Both the position numbers and the translations under genes were made by a program. From Paenibacillus gyeongsangnamensis (lineage in GTDB: Bacteria > Bacillota > Bacilli > Paenibacillales > NBRC-103111), in NCBI RefSeq assembly GCF_027533625.1, contig NZ_JAQAGZ010000010.1:124001-188000 (forward strand): 64,000 nt of DNA. The letters run 5' to 3'. The stretch's first letter is position 1, and each line of letters begins with the position of its first letter. The notes below the pieces were generated by a model that worked only from the letters and a program-made list of their open reading frames with translations, was not told the origin of the DNA and made no database searches. This document shows positions 28,212 through 35,647 of this stretch, one piece after another.

Positions 28212-28925
28212 TTACGGGGTATTTTCAACCTTCATCCCTTTGAGCTTTCCTGTTACAATATTTTCTCGCAATAAAATGCTTTTTCTGCCGGTAATAACGA
28301 TATTTTCTTTAACAAGATCATTCAAAACAATAGTAACAGATTCACGTGTAGCACCAAGCATGTTGGCTAATTCTTGATGCGTAAGGGGCATATCGATTTT
28401 TATCATGCCATCTTCTGCAGCAATACCGAATTGATCGGCTAGCTTTATCAGCAAAAAGAGCACTTGATCCTTTAAATTGCCGAGCGCGATGATCTCAAGC
28501 AGCTCCTCCTGCTCTTGAAGCCTTTTGCTCAATACTTGCAGTAATTTAATTGCCAGCATGGGTCTTTTCAGCAAAAAATTTTCGAACTGATTTTTCGTTA
28601 AAGAGCATATAAGCGTTTCTTCTACCGTTTCGATGTAAACGCCTTTCGTACCGAGAGAGATAAAATGAACTTCTCCAAACATATTCCCTGAACCTAATAT
28701 GCCTAACGTAAACTGTTTTCCTTCATCATTCAACTTGTACAGTCTTACTTTTCCTTCCTTAACGATGAACAACCCTTCAATTGCTAGATCAGGCCGCTGA
28801 ATAATTGTGTTCTTAGGAAGTTTATTGAAATGCGTCATGGGGGCCATTTGGTCAATTTGCTTTAAATCCTCGGTTGATAGTGACTCGAAAAGGCTAATGC
28901 GCGATAAATACCATAATTTATCCAT
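28212..28925 (-). CDS. Crp/Fnr-family transcriptional regulator
   Basis: About 237 aa. N-terminal cyclic-nucleotide-binding-like beta-barrel (residues about 15-125: GLFIVKEGKVRLYKLNDEGKQFTLGILGSGNMFGE), a dimerisation helix, and a C-terminal winged helix with LTHQELANMLGATRESVTIVLNDLVKENIV. The Fnr-type Cys cluster is absent and there is only one Cys (ICSLTKN), so it is not an iron-sulfur sensor of the classical kind; the effector is unknown. ATG 28925 follows GAGG and overlaps the 3' end of the glutaredoxin gene by eight bases. Third gene of the DsrE-glutaredoxin-Crp operon, suggesting redox or sulfur-related control. Confidence 0.9.
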   Translation of the reverse strand: MDKLWYLSRISLFESLSTEDLKQIDQMAPMTHFNKLPKNTIIQRPDLAIEGLFIVKEGKVRLYKLNDEGKQFTLGILGSGNMFGEVHFISLGTKGVYIETVEETLICSLTKNQFENFLLKRPMLAIKLLQVLSKRLQEQEELLEIIALGNLKDQVLFLLIKLADQFGIAAEDGMIKIDMPLTHQELANMLGATRESVTIVLNDLVKENIVITGRKSILLRENIVTGKLKGMKVENTP

Positions 28926-29160
28926 GCTGTTCCTCAAGAAACCGGTCTAGAACCCTGGGGTCGAAATAATAAAGCCTGCGTTCATCCATCACGATAAAGG
29001 GGGTTGCGAACCCGCCCAATCGCATCATCTCTTTAAAATATTGTTTACTAAAAGAAACATCAAACAATTCATAAGGAGTGTTTTTCCGTTTCAAATAACC
29101 TATTACTTCTTTGCAAGAAGGACAATCCGAGGCAACATAAATCCGAATCTTAGCTCTCAA
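28918..29160 (-). CDS. Glutaredoxin-like protein
   Basis: About 80 aa thioredoxin-fold protein. Active site CPSC at residues 13-16 (YVASDCPSCKEVIGYLKRKNTPYELFDV), the cis-Pro loop ATPFIVMD, and a short C-terminal helix. Resembles NrdH/YruB-type small glutaredoxins. I place the start at TTG 29160, 17 bases after the DsrE stop, with AGGA about eleven bases before; a longer frame would begin inside the DsrE gene. The family exchanges disulfides or reduces protein thiols. Confidence 0.82.
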   Translation of the reverse strand: MRAKIRIYVASDCPSCKEVIGYLKRKNTPYELFDVSFSKQYFKEMMRLGGFATPFIVMDERRLYYFDPRVLDRFLEEQHG

Positions 29161-29177
29161 CAGGTGCGGCTTCCTAA

Positions 29178-29534
29178 TTATAAAGTAATAATTTGCCAAC
29201 CGTCAGTAACTAACGTTGCAATATTAGTATGACCTTCCGTGTCTATATCTTTGGAGAAGGAGACATCGGCTTGTTTAACGTTCTCGGTTACGTTGAAGGA
29301 ACTTGCGCAGTGTCCGCATGCTTCAATAACACCAAGCTTTTTTACCGCCTTAAAGAGCGGATTAGCCATGTGGCTTGGATCTTCCAATTTATTAATCCAT
29401 AGTACACCTTGACCGTCAAAAATCAATTTAACTTCATGACCTGCTTCGTGCAGCTCTTGTGTATAAACCAAGGAATGGATGGCTCTGCCGATTTCATTCT
29501 CTGTTGCATGTAAAAATATAGCTACTTTACTCAT
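29178..29534 (-). CDS. DsrE-family protein
   Basis: 118 aa, DsrE/YchN-type sulfur-relay fold: MSKVAIFLHATENEIGRAIHSLVYTQELHEAGHEVKLIFDGQGV. A CGHC pair sits near residue 80 (VIEACGHCASSFNV). Family members carry persulfide on a conserved cysteine, so with the adjacent glutaredoxin a thiol or sulfur-transfer role is likely (inference). ATG 29534 follows GGAGGG. First gene of a three-gene operon with a palindrome in its promoter region (29564-29582). Confidence 0.88.
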   Translation of the reverse strand: MSKVAIFLHATENEIGRAIHSLVYTQELHEAGHEVKLIFDGQGVLWINKLEDPSHMANPLFKAVKKLGVIEACGHCASSFNVTENVKQADVSFSKDIDTEGHTNIATLVTDGWQIITL

Positions 29535-29563
29535 TTTGATTCCCTCCAAAGTTTTGAATTATT

Positions 29564-29582
29564 ATTACCGGAATTCGGGTAA
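29564..29582. promoter_or_regulatory. Palindrome upstream of DsrE operon, candidate operator
   Basis: ATTACCG and CGGGTAAT flank GAATT as a near-perfect inverted repeat 30 bases upstream of the DsrE start. Position and symmetry suit a regulator such as the Crp-family protein of the same operon; no footprint evidence. Confidence 0.4.
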
Positions 29583-29625
29583 TCATACAAAAAATGATCC
29601 CTTCAGTTCCGGCTTTAGATTCATG

Positions 29626-29952
29626 TTACCGGAGAAAAGAAAAATGTTCTGTAAGGTAGATTACCAAAAAAGCAGCTATCACAGAGGATCTCTGCGACAA
29701 CTGCTTCCGCAGGCTGTTCTTGGTCGTATTCATGGTGACGCTGTACAACCAATTCCTGAAGGACCCCGCGTTCTTCGTATACAAAGGTATTTTGGAAAAA
29801 AGCAAAATAAACGTTTCTTGGGTAATATCCTCCGCCATGCTTCGATTCCGGACGAGTAAGTAGGCGGTTCGGAAAACATCAGCGCTGTACAGCCGATACA
29901 GCTCCCCGAAAGCATCCATATTTTCTTTGCAGCGCTGTAGGAGGTCTTCCAT
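29626..29952 (-). pseudogene. ECF sigma factor fragment: region 2 only
   Basis: 108 aa from ATG 29952 (AAAGGAG upstream). The first 80 residues are a good ECF region 2: AFGELYRLYSADVFRTAYLLVRNRSMAEDITQETFILLF, then FRNWLYSVTMNTTKNSLRK. Region 4, needed for -35 recognition, is missing; the sequence after residue 83 is the coding-strand reading of a terminator hairpin (29666-29704) and of the DsrE promoter region. The 170 bases to the DsrE start are too short to hold a linker plus region 4. Messages ending at the terminator would lack a stop codon. Either a 3'-deleted gene or a stand-alone region-2 protein in the manner of RsoA. Confidence 0.75.
29666..29704 (-). terminator. Terminator inside the ECF fragment reading frame
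   Basis: On the minus strand, a 15-bp stem (GCAGTTGTCGCAGAG with CTCTGTGATAGCTGC, three G-T pairs) around ATC is followed by six T. It lies before the stop codon of the overlapping frame. Confidence 0.8.
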
Positions 29953-29991
29953 TCGCAGCCCACTCCTTTCGTTTGGAATCTCACGCTCATC

Positions 29992-30252
29992 TTAATTGGC
30001 TACGAGGACTTGGATACGCTCGGCCAGATGGGTCCGGTATATTCCCATAGACCTTCGGAGCGCCAGCTGCTTCAAGGCTTTCAACCGATGATCGGCATCC
30101 TGCAGGTAGAAGCTTTCGGAGCTCCACAGCTCCTGCATCGTCTCTTTGGACGCTTGGGTCGCCAAGGTCTCCTGCTGTAATACATAATAGCAAATGCTGT
30201 AGCATTCCACCTCAAGGGCTTTGAGGATGCCGATTTTGGACGAAGCGTCCAT
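29992..30252 (-). CDS. Small protein resembling sigma region 2, upstream of ECF fragment
   Basis: About 86 aa, start ATG 30252 with GGCGGTG before it (GTG 30261 is an alternative). Not recognised as a named family. Its central helix CYYVLQQETLATQASKETMQ aligns by eye with AYLLVRNRSMAEDITQETFI in region 2 of the next gene, suggesting a degenerate sigma-2 fold. The tail is basic (LKALKQLALRRSM). It ends 39 bases before the ECF fragment on the same strand, so both are probably one transcript. Confidence 0.55.
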   Translation of the reverse strand: MDASSKIGILKALEVECYSICYYVLQQETLATQASKETMQELWSSESFYLQDADHRLKALKQLALRRSMGIYRTHLAERIQVLVAN

Positions 30253-30450
30253 GAATAACACCGCCTTCGATTTTCCATTCTACCGACATATACACCGCGA
30301 GAAGCAAAAAGGTTTGTTTTGAGCGCCGCTACCTAAAAAAAGATATGGCCCCTTCTGAGCGGAAGGCGGCCAAGCATAAACCGGTCTTCGGCTGCGAATT
30401 CTAACGGAGTGATCCATCATCCATCATTCCTTCGGAGGAGGCTGTTACTT

Positions 30451-30675
30451 ATGGCAAGTAGCCGCAATCATCAAGGTGCTCACGGAATCGGACAGGTCGA
30501 AAGACAGCTGAACCGCCAAGCGCAAGCCGCCGAACAGATTCAGGGCAGGAATGAAACCGATCAGGAGATTCTTGCACTAGCGAATGAGGAGTATACGGAG
30601 CTGGACGAGATCATCGCGATGAGCGAGCCGCTCGACCCAACGTATGGGATGGAAAACAACGAAGGCCGCGGCTAA
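30451..30675 (+). CDS. Small hydrophilic protein (74 aa)
   Basis: 74 aa, rich in Gln, Glu and Asn, no membrane segment: MASSRNHQGAHGIG, then a Gln-rich helix (QVERQLNRQAQAAEQIQ) and an acidic tail (LANEEYTELDEIIAM). ATG 30451 has a strong GGAGGAGG nine bases upstream and a strong terminator follows, so it is probably real. Function unknown; the composition resembles small spore-associated proteins, but this is only suggestive. Confidence 0.65.
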   Translation: MASSRNHQGAHGIGQVERQLNRQAQAAEQIQGRNETDQEILALANEEYTELDEIIAMSEPLDPTYGMENNEGRG

Positions 30676-30692
30676 GCCGCAGCTGCATAAAG

Positions 30693-30737
30693 AAAGCACC
30701 GATCTCCTCGGCTTGGGGAGACCGGTGCTTTTTTTTC
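30693..30737 (+). terminator. Intrinsic terminator after the 74-aa gene
   Basis: AAAGCACCG with CGGTGCTTT and an inner TCTCC/GGAGA helix, followed by eight T. Confidence 0.88.
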
Positions 30738-30742
30738 GGTTG

Positions 30743-30840
30743 ATAAGAATTTATAAGTTTCGTGGGCTTATAGCTTCGCATCAACCTTGATAAACGCGCT
30801 GGTCCTTGCAAGACAAAGACGGCGTAGCCGTTTATCCTGG
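30743..30840 (+). repeat. Interspersed repeat, copy 1 (REP-like, ~98 bp)
   Basis: About 98 bases that recur at 35208-35304 with roughly 85% identity by eye. It begins ATAAGAATTTATAAGTTT and ends GACGGCGTAGCCGTTTATCCTGG. The core ACGGC-GTA-GCCGT can form a hairpin. It abuts the stop codon of the SGNH hydrolase gene. Confidence 0.8.
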
Positions 30841-30841
30841 C

Positions 30842-31504
30842 CTATGAGATTTGAACGTCTTCCAGCCATGCCTCGGCGATGAGAGCATGCCCGGCGGCGG
30901 ATGGATGTACGCCGTCCGGAATCCAGTAAGCCGGGGGGCGGGTGTCTGCGGCGCGGGCGAACCGCGCGTCGAGCGGCACGTGCAGGGCGCCGAATTCCTT
31001 GGCCAGTTTCCGGATGACGGCTTGCTTCGGCTCGAGATCTTCTCTCCATTCCGTATACCGGCTTAGCATCGGAACGAATTCCGGGGTATCGCTTCTTTCC
31101 ACCGGCAGCACGAACGGCTCCAGCAGGATCAGCTTCGCATCGGTTACAGGCACCGTCTTCTCCAGCAGACGGCGGTACAGCGCCTCGAATGTGTCCGTAT
31201 CCGTAGTACGGTCTCTCTTGAACCGGTGTACCGTATGATTGACGCCGATCAATAAGGAGATGACGTCCGGCTTCAGCCGGAGGCAATCGTCCTCCCACCG
31301 TTCCGTTAACGATTCCAGGCGGTCTCCGCTGATCCCGCGGTTATAGCAGGTAATCGCAAATTCGGGATGACGGGAGGATAAGGCCTCCGCTGCGATCCGC
31401 GCATATCCGTTCCCGAGGTCTCTGCCGTCTTCCCTGTTTCTTTCGCAGTCGGTCACGCTGTCGCCGATGTATACTATCGTTCTAGGCGGTTGAAGATGCT
31501 GCAT
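30842..31504 (-). CDS. SGNH/GDSL-family hydrolase
   Basis: 220 aa. Block I GDSVTDCERN near residue 14 (catalytic Ser), block II GISGDRL, block III GVNHTV (oxyanion Asn) and block V DGVHPSAAGH (Asp and His) are all visible, so the SGNH catalytic set is complete. Such enzymes are esterases or lipases, including rhamnogalacturonan acetylesterases. No signal peptide, so cytoplasmic. ATG 31504 follows AGGAGG. Monocistronic by context. Confidence 0.92.
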   Translation of the reverse strand: MQHLQPPRTIVYIGDSVTDCERNREDGRDLGNGYARIAAEALSSRHPEFAITCYNRGISGDRLESLTERWEDDCLRLKPDVISLLIGVNHTVHRFKRDRTTDTDTFEALYRRLLEKTVPVTDAKLILLEPFVLPVERSDTPEFVPMLSRYTEWREDLEPKQAVIRKLAKEFGALHVPLDARFARAADTRPPAYWIPDGVHPSAAGHALIAEAWLEDVQIS

Positions 31505-31680
31505 GTCGATTCCTCCTATCCGAAATCCTCTTTCTTCAGCCCATCATACCTTACTAGGACCAGAAGGTCGATACGCTTTTGTTCAGATGTTTGCCGACTT
31601 TGGGAAAACGCTTGTTCATCTATGGGGATGAGTGGCCGGAAATGCCGGCGCCAGGGATGCGTGCCGCAGCCGGAAAGGAC

Positions 31681-32181
31681 TTATGTAGAGCTCTTGACCG
31701 CAGGCGCATTCGGAGCCGGATTCCCGCTCGGCGAGCCGCCGGGAGGGCGAACCGGACCGGAGCCGGGCTTGCCGGGCACGGCGGGACGCTGTTTATGCAC
31801 CATTTGGCCGCCGAGGTGGCCTGTATACGAAACGAGACAGATGCCGATCAGCGCCGCCGCCAAATATACCGGCGCTCCCCCGATATCGGCGGACTTCCGG
31901 AACCGGTAGAACAGGCGGGCCAGGGTGAGCAGAATGAATAGAATCATGGTCAGCTTCCCGAACAGCTCATGGGTAGGAAGGAGCGGATTCCTGTCCTCCG
32001 GCCCGGTTGCGACCGCGGCAATCGCGCCGAGCGTCCCCAGGATCAGGCAGAGCAGGCCTGCGGTGTGCCAGTCTGACTTGCGAAGCAGGCTTCCGAGGAG
32101 ATCGAACAGAAAGCTGACGAGAAGCAGGGCAATGGGAAAGTGAATAAAGATGAAATGCAAATTTTGCAAAATGTAACTCAT
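31681..32181 (-). CDS. DUF2231 membrane protein
   Basis: About 166 aa with four membrane helices. Family features: HFIFIHFPIALLLVSFLFDLLG at the start, THELFGKLTMILFILLTLARLFYRF in the middle, and GHLGGQMVH near residue 138. The conserved histidines suggest cofactor or metal binding, but the function of DUF2231 is unknown. The C-terminal tail is Pro/Gly/Ala-rich (PGSGPVRPPGGSPSG) and probably disordered. ATG 32181 has GGAAAGGAAG upstream. Confidence 0.82.
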   Translation of the reverse strand: MSYILQNLHFIFIHFPIALLLVSFLFDLLGSLLRKSDWHTAGLLCLILGTLGAIAAVATGPEDRNPLLPTHELFGKLTMILFILLTLARLFYRFRKSADIGGAPVYLAAALIGICLVSYTGHLGGQMVHKQRPAVPGKPGSGPVRPPGGSPSGNPAPNAPAVKSST

Positions 32182-32318
32182 GCGATCGGACTTCCTTTCC
32201 ATATAATGATATGGGGGATGCTTGTTGTCGCCGATCTTAGCATGAAAGAATGAAATGAACATGAAATTTTTGATATACTGGAAAGGAGAATAACAGCAGA
32301 CGGGATGCGTGGTGAACC

Positions 32319-32984
32319 ATGGCGACGGTTGAGATCGGGGCACATTGCCGCTTATATAAAGAATGCGCCCTGTGCGGCGAGCAGAAATATTACCGGCAAT
32401 TCCCTACCCGCCGCGGGAGACGTTCCGGCGCGGGCTCGCGCAAAGGCTGCTGCCGCTCCTGTGATCGCAAGCGCCGTAAGTCGCCTCCGGCTGCGGAAAA
32501 GTCACCGCTTCGGGCACCGGCGGCGCCTGTCGTCTTGAATCCTGCAACTAAGCCCGTACGGATGGAAACCGATACCCGGTTCCCCGTACGCAAGGACGTG
32601 CGACGCACCGCACTGCGTCCGAATAAAGACGGAATGGTGCGGATGAAGGGGAAGAGCAACAACGGCAAACGGTGGATCCAAGAAATCGACTGGGAGCTTG
32701 CGCGGCTGCTTGTGGAGGAACATGCCGCCGTCATCATCAATCCCCATCTGATCCGCAGGCTGTACAGCAATGACGACTTCCGCCGGATGATCATGGAACG
32801 GGATCGCCATACTTGTTACTACTGCGGCGGTTACGGGGATACGATCGACCATATCCTGCCGAAATCCAAAGGGGGTCATACGACCCCGGTGAACTGCGTC
32901 TGCTCCTGCTATGCCTGCAACCAGAGCAAGGCGGACCGGGACGTGAACGGCTTTATTCAAATGCAACAGGAGACAGAAGCCTGA
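32319..32984 (+). CDS. HNH endonuclease
   Basis: 221 aa. An N-terminal zinc-finger-like segment (CALCGEQKYYRQFP ... CCRSC) and a basic Arg/Lys linker precede a C-terminal HNH domain: CYYCGG, then TIDHILPKSKGGHTTPVNCV and CYACNQSKADRD. The HNH His and Asn and the four Cys zinc ligands are present. Stand-alone HNH proteins of this type occur in many Firmicutes; a role in mobile DNA or repair is possible but no partner gene is adjacent. ATG 32319 lacks a strong ribosome site. Terminator at 33036. Confidence 0.88.
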   Translation: MATVEIGAHCRLYKECALCGEQKYYRQFPTRRGRRSGAGSRKGCCRSCDRKRRKSPPAAEKSPLRAPAAPVVLNPATKPVRMETDTRFPVRKDVRRTALRPNKDGMVRMKGKSNNGKRWIQEIDWELARLLVEEHAAVIINPHLIRRLYSNDDFRRMIMERDRHTCYYCGGYGDTIDHILPKSKGGHTTPVNCVCSCYACNQSKADRDVNGFIQMQQETEA

Positions 32985-33035
32985 TCCTGCTGTCAGCGGA
33001 TTCCCCCTCGCCGATATAGCATAAAACAATAGACC

Positions 33036-33080
33036 AAGCCGATCTTCCGGAGGCGTTTCGCCGGAAGGGCGGCTTTTTAT
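33036..33080 (+). terminator. Intrinsic terminator after HNH gene
   Basis: AAGCCG-CTTCCGG pairs with CCGGAAG-CGGCTT with a small internal bulge, followed by a T-run. Confidence 0.82.
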
Positions 33081-33178
33081 TTTTTTCCGGATTTGGAAAA
33101 GAGGGTTAAGCCCGGAGCCGGCGATCCCGCAGCGGGCGTTCACATAGGACCCGGCATTTACCCGCTTGAGAAGTTAGT

Positions 33179-34030
33179 TTAGCGGGGAAGGGAGAGGTCC
33201 TTGCGGAACTGCTGCGGCGACATTCCCTGACGCTTCTTGAACATGCGCGAGAACAAGAGCGGATCATCGTAGCCCACGGAACGGGCTATCTCGCTCACGG
33301 ATAACGAGGCGTCGCCGAGCAGCCTCGCGGCTTTGCCGAGCCGGTAGTCCACCAGATAGTCCTGCGGGGACCGGCCGACCGTCTCCTTGAAGCGCTTGGC
33401 CATATATTTGCGGCTCAGACCCAGCTGCTCGGCCATACCTTCCACGGTCATGCTGTGGGAATAGTTTGTTTCGATATATTCCAGCGCCTTCTGCACGTAA
33501 CGGTCAAGAGAAAGGCGGGCCGGCCCCGTACCGCCGGGCGGACGATCGGAGTTCTTCCCGATCAGCACCGCGAAGAGGCCGTACAGCGCACTCAGCAGCA
33601 TCAAGTCGCGGCTGTCTTGGCAGCGGCTCGCTTCCAGAAGCCGCCGGAAGCTCTCCTCCATCGGTCCGGGCACTTTGCACCGGAACACAGGCCGGTCTGC
33701 GGTTAAGCCGGCCCGCTGCAGGTAGCCCTCGGCGGCGGTTCCGTTGAACGCCACCCAGGCGTACGACCAAGGTATCTCCTTGTCGGCTTGGTACCAGGCC
33801 AGCTGGTCCGGCTCGATCAGGAAGCCGTGTCCTGCGCCGAGCCGGTATTCCTTCCCGGCAATTTTGAATTGCCCCCGGCCTTCCAGCACGTAGTGAATCT
33901 TGTAATGGTCTTTGATGCCGGGTCCCCAGGCATGTCCGGGGCAGCATTCCTCGGAGCCGCAGTAATACAGCCTCAAGTCCGTGCTTGTATCAATTGATTG
34001 TTCCGTGTACTGGTATTTGCTTCTGGACAT
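33179..34030 (-). CDS. AraC-family transcriptional regulator
   Basis: 283 aa. N-terminal cupin-like sensing domain (about residues 20-95: HYVLEGRGQFKIAGKEYRLGAGHGFLIEPDQ) and C-terminal double helix-turn-helix (GMAEQLGLSRKYMAKRFKETVGRSPQDYL, then VSEIARSVGYDDPLLFSRMFKK ending MSPQQFRKDL). Such regulators usually sense sugars or sugar-like ligands. GGGAGG precedes ATG 34030. It is divergent from the aldo/keto reductase gene (138 bases between), which is its most likely target. Confidence 0.94.
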   Translation of the reverse strand: MSRSKYQYTEQSIDTSTDLRLYYCGSEECCPGHAWGPGIKDHYKIHYVLEGRGQFKIAGKEYRLGAGHGFLIEPDQLAWYQADKEIPWSYAWVAFNGTAAEGYLQRAGLTADRPVFRCKVPGPMEESFRRLLEASRCQDSRDLMLLSALYGLFAVLIGKNSDRPPGGTGPARLSLDRYVQKALEYIETNYSHSMTVEGMAEQLGLSRKYMAKRFKETVGRSPQDYLVDYRLGKAARLLGDASLSVSEIARSVGYDDPLLFSRMFKKRQGMSPQQFRKDLSLPR

Positions 34031-34168
34031 CGGAGCCTCCCGGGAATGATGGCAGTGTTTAAATTGGCGACATTATACCATATATTGCGGCCATGCTGAT
34101 ATAGGCCGGATCCGGAACTTTGAGTACAATGGACATGGATGAAATAAGCGTACAGGAGGACAAGGGTA

Positions 34169-35161
34169 ATGCCTTATACAGCAGACGCTAATCGTTATAC
34201 CGAGATGGAGTACCGCCGCTGCGGCAACAGCGGTCTGAAGCTTTCCACAATTTCCTTGGGACTTTGGCACAATTTCGGAGGCATCGACACCTATGAGAAC
34301 GGGCGGGCGATGGTACGCCGCGCCTTTGACCTGGGCATTACGCACTTCGACCTCGCGAACAACTACGGACCGCCTCCAGGCTCCGCGGAGGAAACCTTCG
34401 GCCGTATCCTGAAGGATGACCTCGCTCCATATCGGGATGAGATCATCGTATCCACCAAGGCAGGCTTTTACATGTGGCCGGGGCCTTACGGCGAATGGGG
34501 CTCGAGGAAGAATATGATCGCTAGTCTGGATCAAAGCCTCAAGCGGATGGGCCTTGATTATGTTGATATTTATTACCATCACCGGCCGGATCCTAACACG
34601 CCTCTCGAAGAGACGATGGGTGCCTTGGACCATATCGTCCGTCAAGGAAAGGCGCTTTACGTCGGCATTTCCAACTACAATGCGGAACAAACCGAGGCGG
34701 CTTCCAAGATTCTGAAGAGGCTCGGAACGCCCTGCCTGATCCATCAGCCGAGGTATTCGATGCTCGTGCGCAGTCCGGAAGAGCGGCTCCTGGATGTGCT
34801 GCAGGAGGAAGGCATCGGCTCCATAGCTTTCTCGCCTTTGGCAAAGGGGATGCTGACGAACCGCTACCTGAACGGCATTCCGGCCGATTCCCGGGCCGCC
34901 GGCCCGAGCCAGTTCTTGAAGCCGGAGGAGCTGACCGAGGAGCTGCTCGGAAAGACCCGGCGGCTGCAGGAGCTGGCCGACCGCCGCGGACAGAAGCTGT
35001 CCCAGATGGCGCTGGTTTGGGTTCTCCGGGGAGGCCGCGTAACCTCCGCCCTGATCGGCGCAAGCAAGGTAAGCCAGATCGAGGATGCAGTAGGCGCGCT
35101 GGGTAACAGCGAGCTGTCGCAGGAAGAGCTGGCCGAGATCGAAGCCATTCTGAAAGGTTAA
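34169..35161 (+). CDS. Aldo/keto reductase (YghZ/Gpr-like)
   Basis: 330 aa TIM-barrel NADPH-dependent oxidoreductase. The catalytic tetrad is visible: Asp in HFDLANNY, Tyr in NNYGPPPGSAEE, Lys in VSTKAGFYMWPGPYG and His in YYHHRPDPNTP. The NNYGPPPGSAEE and WPGPYGEWGSRKN segments are diagnostic of the YghZ/L-glyceraldehyde-3-phosphate reductase (AKR14) group. It is divergently transcribed from an AraC regulator. Terminator 15 bases after the stop. Confidence 0.92.
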   Translation: MPYTADANRYTEMEYRRCGNSGLKLSTISLGLWHNFGGIDTYENGRAMVRRAFDLGITHFDLANNYGPPPGSAEETFGRILKDDLAPYRDEIIVSTKAGFYMWPGPYGEWGSRKNMIASLDQSLKRMGLDYVDIYYHHRPDPNTPLEETMGALDHIVRQGKALYVGISNYNAEQTEAASKILKRLGTPCLIHQPRYSMLVRSPEERLLDVLQEEGIGSIAFSPLAKGMLTNRYLNGIPADSRAAGPSQFLKPEELTEELLGKTRRLQELADRRGQKLSQMALVWVLRGGRVTSALIGASKVSQIEDAVGALGNSELSQEELAEIEAILKG

Positions 35162-35175
35162 TCTCGCGTCGGCAG

Positions 35176-35203
35176 CCGTAGTCCATCGGACTACGGTTTT
35201 TTT
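35176..35203 (+). terminator. Intrinsic terminator after AKR gene
   Basis: A 9-bp perfect stem CCGTAGTCC/GGACTACGG around ATC, followed by seven T. Confidence 0.92.
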
Positions 35204-35207
35204 GTTT

Positions 35208-35304
35208 ATAAGAATTTATAAGTTTTCACAACTTACAGCTTCGCATCAACTTTGATAACGCGCTGGTCCTTGTAAGACAAAGACGGCATAGCCGTTTATC
35301 TTGG
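35208..35304 (+). repeat. Interspersed repeat, copy 2 (REP-like), plus partial copy
   Basis: Same element as 30743-30840, same orientation, beginning ATAAGAATTTATAAGTTTT and ending GACGGCATAGCCGTTTATCTTGG. A diverged partial copy (AAGACAAGGACGG then GTTGCCGTT) follows at 35307-35340. Confidence 0.8.
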
Positions 35305-35379
35305 GTAAGACAAGGACGGAGTTGCCGTTCAGATTGATGGGAAAACCGGATATAATGAAAAATGCAAAAGGTGGTAGGC

Positions 35380-35459
35380 GGGGTATCCCCCGTAGGTGCT
35401 GCATAGCGAATAAATTGAAAATTTTACGGCTAACAACAGCGGCCGGAGGGGGATACCCC
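35380..35459. repeat. 12-bp perfect inverted repeat, long hairpin
   Basis: GGGGTATCCCCC at 35380-35391 and GGGGGATACCCC at 35448-35459 are perfect inverted copies. The stem can extend toward the loop with mismatches (GGTGCTGCATAGC against GCTAACAACAGC). The loop is AT-rich. It may be a structured RNA or a small mobile element; no gene is present here. Confidence 0.6.
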
Positions 35460-35504
35460 ACCGGTGTACCATGGCTGTTTTTCTTTTTCATGGGTTTCTC
35501 CACA

Positions 35505-35534
35505 GCCTGGACGGCGAAGCCGTTTATCCTGGTC
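35505..35534 (+). repeat. Partial copy of the REP-like core
   Basis: CCTGGACGGCGAAGCCGTTT followed by ATCCTGG repeats the 3' core of the element seen at 30743 and 35208. It lies upstream of the binding-protein gene. Confidence 0.65.
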
Positions 35535-35647
35535 CCAGGCAATCGTAAAAAAACACAATCCGACAATAAATTACTGCATCCCCGAATGGGAAAGAACAGG
35601 CTAGGATAAGTTTATTAACAATTTTCCGTAGAGAAAAGAGGGACAGC

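Noticed and set aside
32319..32984. HNH protein as a defence system component
   Set aside because: It stands alone with a terminator after it and no partner gene of a known defence type nearby.
35246..35609. Two overlapping frames of about 100 codons on opposite strands
   Set aside because: They run through REP-like repeats and the inverted repeat; no support.
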